Part shown: in pieces, positions 12,603 through 16,920 of the stretch
Position numbering within the stretch: the first letter of the stretch is position 1
How the letters are laid out: the number at the start of each line of letters is the position of its first letter
Source: Clostridia bacterium
Lineage (GTDB): Bacteria; Bacillota; DULZ01
Direction: 5' to 3'
Assembly (NCBI GenBank): GCA_012520135.1
Contig: JAAYOX010000124.1
Location: 1-16,920, forward strand
Length of the DNA stretch: 16,920 nt
Translations under genes and position numbers: made by a program
Notes under the pieces: generated by a model
The model's database searches: none
Told to the model about the DNA's origin: nothing
The model's input: only the letters and a program-made list of their open reading frames with translations

Positions 12603-14813
12603 CTATTTCTTGATGTCTAATCTTTTCATGATTTCATGCAAAGTACTCCTATTCAACCCTAAAGCTGCCGCCGCCTTCGCCTGCACCCATCCATGTTCCC
12701 GCAACGCCTCAACCACAAGCTTTTTTTCATATCGCTGAACCGCCTCCCGGTAACCGGACCGGACGGCATCATGCCCGGCTGCCTCCTGAAAGTCGGACGG
12801 CAACTCTCTCCCGGTAATGGTTGGCCCATCACACAGTATAACAGCCCTCTCCACCAAGTTCTCCAATTGACGGACATTCCCCGGCCAAGGAGCCATTTCC
12901 AACAGCTTCATTACCTCATGGTCAAACCCGGTACAATTCTTGCCGTGCTTTTCATTAAAAATGGTTAGGAAGTGTTTTGCCAATAAAGGAATGTCTTCTC
13001 TTTTTTCCCGCAAAGGGGGCAGCGTTATACTGACCACATTCAGCCTGTAAAACAAATCCAAACGAAAGCGTTTATCTTCTACCATTTTCTCCAAATCCTG
13101 ATTAGTCGCTGCGATAACACGGACATCCACCTGCCTGGGGTGACTGTCGCCGATGCGGAAAAACTCTCCTTGCTGCAAGACCCTCAGCAGTTTGCCCTGG
13201 ATACTCGGGCTGATATCACCAATTTCATCCAAAAATATAGTTCCCCCGTGGGCCTCTTCAAATAAGCCCTTTTTTGACTGGAAGGCACCGGTAAAGGCAC
13301 CCTTAACGTAGCCGAATAACTCACTTTCCAGTAAATTTTCCGGCAAGGCGGCGCAGTTGATGACCACAAATGTTTGCTCACTACGCAGGCTGTGCCGGTG
13401 AATAGCCTTAGCCGCCAAATCCTTACCTGTGCCGCTTTCTCCTCTAAGTAGGACCGTGCAGTCAGTAGCGGCGATTTTGGCAATTAACCCCCTTACCTCC
13501 TGCATGGCCCGGCTGTTACCGATAAAACCGTAATTATCACCCTGACCTTTAAGTTGCTGACGCAGCCGCAAATTATGTTCTTCCAGCCTATTTATCAGAT
13601 AAGGAAGGCACATCTTATTTTCTGCCAGTCCCCGGTAAACAGCCACCGCCTTTTCCCTACAGGTACTGTAACCACAAGCACCACAATTCAATTCATCTTC
13701 CCGGGTAAACTTGTCCAACTCGGCCAGGATTACCTTAATCTCCTGCTCATCAGGTTCCGGCAGGAGACGATCACGTCTCAAAAATTGCCGTGAAAGGGGG
13801 ACCTCCATTTCGGATTCTGGGGCGGATTTTAGGACTTCATTTTTCAGCCGGGTGTAATAAGATACAACCAGCTCTCTCTTTTTAAAAAGACCCGGATTAG
13901 AGCTAATCATGGGCCCATTAATACATCCCTCGCAGAACAAGGCATCAATAAACCGTCTTTTGCCCCCGTCCCGGGATAAAGCGTCCAACATCTGGAGGCA
14001 ATCATCTTTTCCCTCTACAACAATAATCTCGGATTGCAACAAATCATATTCCGCCCGGGCACTTTTTAGCAATCCTCCCCCCAAGGGGTAGATTCTGCCC
14101 AATCCGGCGGGAGGGTTATCAAATGATGATTCCTGCGCTTGGTCGATGTCAATCCGGTACCGGTCCAACAAACTGTGCAATTCGTCAAAAGTAAGCACTG
14201 CATCCACTCCCCGGCCCGGTCCCTGGTTTTCTGCTTCTTCCTTTTTGGCAATGCACGGACCGATAAAGACTACTTTAACTTCTTCACCATACTTTTTCTT
14301 TATGTACCTGCCGGCAGCTAACATGGGGGATACAATGGGAGCTAAAGCGGGAATTAAATGGGGATAATGCTTTTCCACCAGATTGACCACTGCAGAGCAA
14401 GCAGTACTAATGCAAGGCCCTTCCCATTCCCGGTCAGTTAAAAGCCTGTGGTATTCCCTGGAGACCAGGTCCGCACCAAATGCCACCTCATACACTTGCC
14501 AAAAGCCGGCCTTTTTCAGAGCACTGATGATCCGGCCCGGTAAATAAGCTGCAAATTCCACTACAAATGAAGGAGCCAAACAAGCGGCTACCAATTCTCC
14601 CCCAAGTAGCCATCCCTCCACCTGAGGCAGCAAGCCGGCGATGGTTTTTGCACCTTGAGCACACACTTTAACACAATGACCGCAAGAAATACAGAGTTCC
14701 GGTACAACTTTGGCCTGCCCGTTTTCCACCTTAATAGCTTTAACCGGGCAGTTGCGGACACAAGCAAAACAACTACGGCAATAACCTACCTTAGTTGATA
14801 CGATTCCGGCCAT
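12603..14813 (-). CDS. [FeFe]-hydrogenase-type sensor fused to sigma-54 transcription activator
   Basis: A 736-residue one-component regulator. Order: 2[4Fe-4S] ferredoxin (C12, C15, C18, C22; C41, C44, C47, C51); an [FeFe]-hydrogenase H-cluster domain, about 70-330, with reduced motifs STACSAVVN (L1, C139), IGPCIAKKEE (L2, C187) and FCEGCINGP (L3, C294 and C297); a four-Cys Fe-S domain NCGACGYSTC with C402 (377-402); a short helical linker; a sigma-54 AAA+ domain, about 425-665, with Walker A GESGTGKD (458-465), the sigma-54 contact loop GAFTGA (505-510), Walker B TIFLDEIGD and PWPGNVRQLENLVERA; and a Fis-type HTH (about 690-735). All four H-domain cluster cysteines are kept, but the proton-transfer Cys before C139 is Ala, as in sensory hydrogenases. 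It should activate sigma-54 promoters in response to H2 or redox state (inference). GGAGTGATGG precedes the ATG. Confidence 0.93.
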   Translation of the reverse strand: MAGIVSTKVGYCRSCFACVRNCPVKAIKVENGQAKVVPELCISCGHCVKVCAQGAKTIAGLLPQVEGWLLGGELVAACLAPSFVVEFAAYLPGRIISALKKAGFWQVYEVAFGADLVSREYHRLLTDREWEGPCISTACSAVVNLVEKHYPHLIPALAPIVSPMLAAGRYIKKKYGEEVKVVFIGPCIAKKEEAENQGPGRGVDAVLTFDELHSLLDRYRIDIDQAQESSFDNPPAGLGRIYPLGGGLLKSARAEYDLLQSEIIVVEGKDDCLQMLDALSRDGGKRRFIDALFCEGCINGPMISSNPGLFKKRELVVSYYTRLKNEVLKSAPESEMEVPLSRQFLRRDRLLPEPDEQEIKVILAELDKFTREDELNCGACGYSTCREKAVAVYRGLAENKMCLPYLINRLEEHNLRLRQQLKGQGDNYGFIGNSRAMQEVRGLIAKIAATDCTVLLRGESGTGKDLAAKAIHRHSLRSEQTFVVINCAALPENLLESELFGYVKGAFTGAFQSKKGLFEEAHGGTIFLDEIGDISPSIQGKLLRVLQQGEFFRIGDSHPRQVDVRVIAATNQDLEKMVEDKRFRLDLFYRLNVVSITLPPLREKREDIPLLAKHFLTIFNEKHGKNCTGFDHEVMKLLEMAPWPGNVRQLENLVERAVILCDGPTITGRELPSDFQEAAGHDAVRSGYREAVQRYEKKLVVEALREHGWVQAKAAAALGLNRSTLHEIMKRLDIKK

Positions 14814-14858
14814 TTATCCATCACTCCAGGTATAGCATATGTGAAACTTCGTACAATC

Positions 14859-14887
14859 ATTATACTACTTAGCCTTTCAGCGGACAA
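14859..14887 (-). promoter_or_regulatory. Housekeeping promoter of the sensor-regulator gene
   Basis: On the minus strand TTGTCC (14882-14887), a 17-base spacer, and a perfect TATAAT (14859-14864). Transcription would start near 14852, about 40 bases before the ATG. The regulator is thus made from an ordinary promoter; no sigma-54 site precedes it. The -35 overlaps the tail of the preceding terminator by two bases. Confidence 0.75.
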
Positions 14888-14910
14888 TAAAAAGGGCATG
14901 TTACATGCCC
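14886..14910 (-). terminator. Intrinsic terminator of the 49-residue gene
   Basis: On the minus strand GGGCATG-TAA-CATGCCC is followed by TTTTTATT. It begins 14 bases after the stop codon of the small gene. Confidence 0.85.
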
Positions 14911-14924
14911 AAAATCCGGTTTTT

Positions 14925-15074
14925 CTAGTTTTGGTAAACCCGTTCAAAAGCTTTTTCCGGAGCAACTTCGTTCATAATTACCCCGGGACCTGTCACGAAC
15001 CACTCCCAATTGGAACAAAACCGGTTGTACTTCCGCTCGGCTTGTTCATAAAGCCAATTTAAATCGATTCCCAC
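14925..15074 (-). CDS. Small orphan protein, 49 residues, SNWEWFV family (function unknown)
   Basis: Family not recognised. It begins at the GTG at 15072-15074; the codon just before it in frame is TAA, so no longer form is possible. GGGGGG sits 6 bases upstream. The product reads VGIDLNWLYEQAERKYNRFC, then SNWEWFV (21-27), TGPG, and ends FERVYQN. It has no signal peptide or membrane segment; one Cys directly precedes the core motif. It is homologous to the 70-residue product encoded at 12034-12246 in core, C-terminus and start context. It is flanked by its own promoter and terminator, between hydA and the hydrogenase-type regulator, so a role tied to hydrogen metabolism is likely but unproven. 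Conservation between two separate copies is the main evidence that it is translated. Confidence 0.75.
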   Translation of the reverse strand: MGIDLNWLYEQAERKYNRFCSNWEWFVTGPGVIMNEVAPEKAFERVYQN

Positions 15075-15148
15075 TTATGTCCCCCCTCTCCTGGGAGCAA
15101 ATTTTAGTCTAATTGTTTTTATTATTTTCTCTTTATTTTGATTATTCA

Positions 15149-15164
15149 GTGATCTATATCATAC
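15149..15164. promoter_or_regulatory. CRP/FNR-like palindrome over the -10 of the 49-residue gene
   Basis: GTGATCTATATCATAC contains TGAT-N4-ATCA (15150-15161), the half-site and spacing pattern of the CRP/FNR family. It overlaps the -10 hexamer, a position that usually means repression. No regulator of that family is encoded in the window. Confidence 0.35.
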
Positions 15165-15186
15165 AGCATGCAGGCTTGTTAAGCAA
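15158..15186 (-). promoter_or_regulatory. Promoter of the 49-residue gene
   Basis: On the minus strand TTGCTT (15181-15186), a 17-base spacer, and TATGAT (15158-15163). The start would be near 15151, leaving a leader of about 77 bases before the GTG. No GG-N10-GC sigma-54 signature was found upstream of this gene, unlike its 70-residue paralogue. Confidence 0.6.
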
Positions 15187-15190
15187 GTAA

Positions 15191-15233
15191 CAAAATAAAA
15201 AGTTCCGGTGCCTTGTGTTGACAGGCACCGGAA
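15191..15233 (-). terminator. Intrinsic terminator after hydA
   Basis: On the minus strand TTCCGGTGCC (15224-15233) pairs perfectly with GGCACCGGAA (15203-15212) around an 11-base loop, followed by CTTTTTATTTTG. It lies 17 bases after the hydA stop, so hydA is the last gene of its operon. Confidence 0.92.
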
Positions 15234-15250
15234 TCGATCAGTTTTACCCC

Positions 15251-16920
15251 TCAATGTTTATTTTTCGGTGTATAAGTTGTATGGAGCAAACGGTGTGATT
15301 TTTCTCCCAGGGGCTGCCCCAGAAATTCTTGGTAAAGCTGCTTGATGGCAGGATTATCATGGGACTTCCGCAGGGTCATGGCTTCATCGCCTTCATAAAT
15401 ACCCTCAATCCGTTTGGCTCTAATGGACCTGGTAGTAGGAATAGGCTGCCCTCCGCCCCCGATACAGCCACCGGGGCAACACATTATTTCAATGAAATGA
15501 TAGTCAGCCTTGCCCGTCTTGATCAGTTCCATTAATTGCCTGGCATTCCCCAGACCGTGGGCTACCGCCACCTTGACCGTAGTCCCGTTTACATCTACTT
15601 CCGCTTCTTTAATTCCTTTTAAGCCACGGACATCGTAGAAATTAATCTCGGTCAGTTCGGTACCGGTGGCCAATTCATATGCGGTACGAAGCGCCGCTTC
15701 CATCACCCCGCCGGTAGCGCCGAAGATCAAAGCAGCACCGGTGGAAATACCCAGGGGATCGTCGTATTCCTCATCTTCCAAACGTGCAAAATCGATGCCT
15801 GCTTCCCTAATCATCCTGGCCAGTTCCCGGGTAGTTAAAACATAATCAACATCCCAGTAGCCGCTGTCTTGCATCTCCGGACGCCGGCATTCAAACTTTT
15901 TAGCTGTGCAAGGCATAATGGAGACGCTGACTACACCGGCCGGGTCGATCCCTGCTTTCTGGGGATAATAAGTTTTTGCCAAAGCCCCAAACATCTGCTG
16001 GGGTGATTTGCAGGTCGACAAATTAGGCAGCAATTCCGGGTAAAATGTCTCAATAAAGTTGATCCACCCGGGGCTGCAGGAAGTCAACAAAGGTAAAGTA
16101 CCTCCTTCCTGCAACCGCTGCAGGAATTCGCTGCCTTCTTCCATGATGGTCAAGTCAGCGGCAAAATCCGTGTCAAACACTTTGTCAAAACCCAGCCTGC
16201 GCAAGGCTGCCACCAGCTTGCCGGTAGAAATCTCACCCGGCTCCCCGCCGAACTCCTCACTGATGGCCACCCGGATAGCCGGTGCTGTTTGAACCACCAC
16301 ATGCTTAGCCGGATCGCTTAAAGCCTCCCAAACAGGGTTAATGTACTCTTTTTCCACAATGGCACCGGTAGGACAAACCAAAGCACATTGCCCGCACTGG
16401 ACACAGGTAGAATCAGACAGATTTTCCTGAAAAGCAGGCCCAATAACAGTAGTGAATCCCCTCTCCAAAGGCACAATGGCTTTGACCGTCTGTACTTCAT
16501 GGCAAACAGCCACACAGCGACGGCAGAGAATGCACTTGCCGGGATCCCTTACCAAAGCCGGTGTTGATAGATCTTTGGGATGCTCATTGTGCTGCCCCCG
16601 GAACCGGATTTCCCGGATGCCCAGTTGTTGGGCCAAGCTCTGGAGCTCGCAGTTCAAGTTCCTGACACACGAGGGGCAATCGTAATCATGGTCCGACAAC
16701 AACAACTCCAAATTGGCTTTACGAGCTTTCCTGACCCGGGGACTGTTGGTATAAACTTTCATCCCCGGTGCTACCGGCGCGGTACAAGCCGCCGTTAAGT
16801 TACGGGAGCCTTCCACTTCAACCAGGCAAATCCGGCAAGCGCCAATCTGGTTGACCTCCGCCAAATAACAAAGCGTGGGAATATGAATTCCTGCTTTCTC
16901 GGCAGCTTCCAAAATGGTCT
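15251..16920 (-). CDS. hydA: [FeFe] hydrogenase catalytic subunit HydA, modular NAD-linked type (5' end off window)
   Basis: Makes or oxidises H2 at an H-cluster. The frame is open to the right edge; the codon TTG at 16910-16912 is internal (TTILEAAEKAG-type context), so only a short N-terminal piece is missing. Counting from that codon: [2Fe-2S] ferredoxin C15, C26, C29, C43; His-ligated [4Fe-4S] H75, C79, C82, C88; 2[4Fe-4S] C127-C130-C133-C137 and C170-C173-C176-C180; H-domain L1 TSCSPGW (277-283), L2 MPCTAKKFE (333-341), L3 MCCPGGCIGGGG (477-488). A C-terminal small-subunit-like tail ends SHRLLHTTYTP. This layout is that of HydA in HydABC-type NAD-dependent or electron-bifurcating enzymes; hydB and hydC would be expected upstream, off the window. 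There is no signal peptide evidence and a cytoplasmic site is likely. A terminator follows. Confidence 0.95.
   Translation of the reverse strand, partial: TILEAAEKAGIHIPTLCYLAEVNQIGACRICLVEVEGSRNLTAACTAPVAPGMKVYTNSPRVRKARKANLELLLSDHDYDCPSCVRNLNCELQSLAQQLGIREIRFRGQHNEHPKDLSTPALVRDPGKCILCRRCVAVCHEVQTVKAIVPLERGFTTVIGPAFQENLSDSTCVQCGQCALVCPTGAIVEKEYINPVWEALSDPAKHVVVQTAPAIRVAISEEFGGEPGEISTGKLVAALRRLGFDKVFDTDFAADLTIMEEGSEFLQRLQEGGTLPLLTSCSPGWINFIETFYPELLPNLSTCKSPQQMFGALAKTYYPQKAGIDPAGVVSVSIMPCTAKKFECRRPEMQDSGYWDVDYVLTTRELARMIREAGIDFARLEDEEYDDPLGISTGAALIFGATGGVMEAALRTAYELATGTELTEINFYDVRGLKGIKEAEVDVNGTTVKVAVAHGLGNARQLMELIKTGKADYHFIEIMCCPGGCIGGGGQPIPTTRSIRAKRIEGIYEGDEAMTLRKSHDNPAIKQLYQEFLGQPLGEKSHRLLHTTYTPKNKH

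Noticed and set aside
15075..15250. Sigma-54 promoter for the 49-residue gene.
   Set aside because: A TTTGCT -12-like motif exists near 15100 but no GG is placed ten bases upstream; the TTGCTT-17-TATGAT promoter explains the gene better.
1..16920. CRISPR arrays, tRNA or rRNA genes, insertion sequences or prophage genes.
   Set aside because: No repeat-spacer pattern, tRNA cloverleaf, rRNA core sequence, transposase or integrase motif was seen on either strand.

Overview
The window looks like chromosomal DNA of an anaerobic, low-to-mid GC Firmicute of the Clostridia (Peptococcaceae-like). The pointers are intrinsic terminators with U-runs, strong purine-rich ribosome sites with many GTG/TTG starts, an S-box (SAM-I) riboswitch, the short-form HisG/HisZ pair, a YerC-type regulator, an NAD-linked type [FeFe] hydrogenase, and a sigma-54 activator fused to a hydrogenase-like sensor. 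The genus cannot be settled from sequence alone.

Layout. (1) 1-737, minus: N-terminal part of D-Ala-D-Ala ligase, running off the left edge. (2) 852-7133, minus: a histidine operon yerC-hisZ-hisG-hisD-hisB-hisA-hisF-hisIE, tightly spaced and closed by a terminator. hisC and hisH are absent from the places where they commonly sit. (3) 7245-10104, plus: methionine ABC importer operon metN-metI-metQ, behind a clear promoter, a SAM-I riboswitch with its terminator, and closed by another terminator. (4) 10124-10225: a 102-bp palindromic element between converging operons. (5) 10340-11848, minus: stand-alone purH with its own promoter. (6) 11935-16920, minus: a hydrogen-metabolism region.

The hydrogen region is the most interesting part. 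It holds the C-terminal 556 or so residues of a modular HydA (right edge), then a 49-residue orphan gene, then a 736-residue protein that joins a 2[4Fe-4S] ferredoxin, an [FeFe]-hydrogenase H-cluster domain with sensor-type motifs, a four-Cys Fe-S domain, a sigma-54 AAA+ domain and a Fis-type HTH, then a second small orphan gene of 70 residues. The two small proteins are homologous to each other (shared SNWEWFV core and R-[IV]-x-Q-N C-terminus, same GTG start and G6 ribosome site). Neither function is recognised.

The 70-residue gene has a candidate sigma-54 promoter (TTGG-N10-GC ending TTGCAA) 77-94 bases before its start, and three 18-bp palindromes (TGTTCAA-N4-TTGAACA type) centred about 130, 195 and 216 bp upstream of the predicted transcription start. 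This is the architecture expected of a sigma-54 enhancer, and the only activator in sight is the hydrogenase-fused one. My working model (inference) is a one-component H2/redox switch: the fused H-cluster domain senses H2 or redox state, and the AAA+ and HTH parts then activate the 70-residue gene and possibly the adjacent hyd operon. The 49-residue paralogue has instead an ordinary promoter overlapped by a CRP/FNR-like palindrome.
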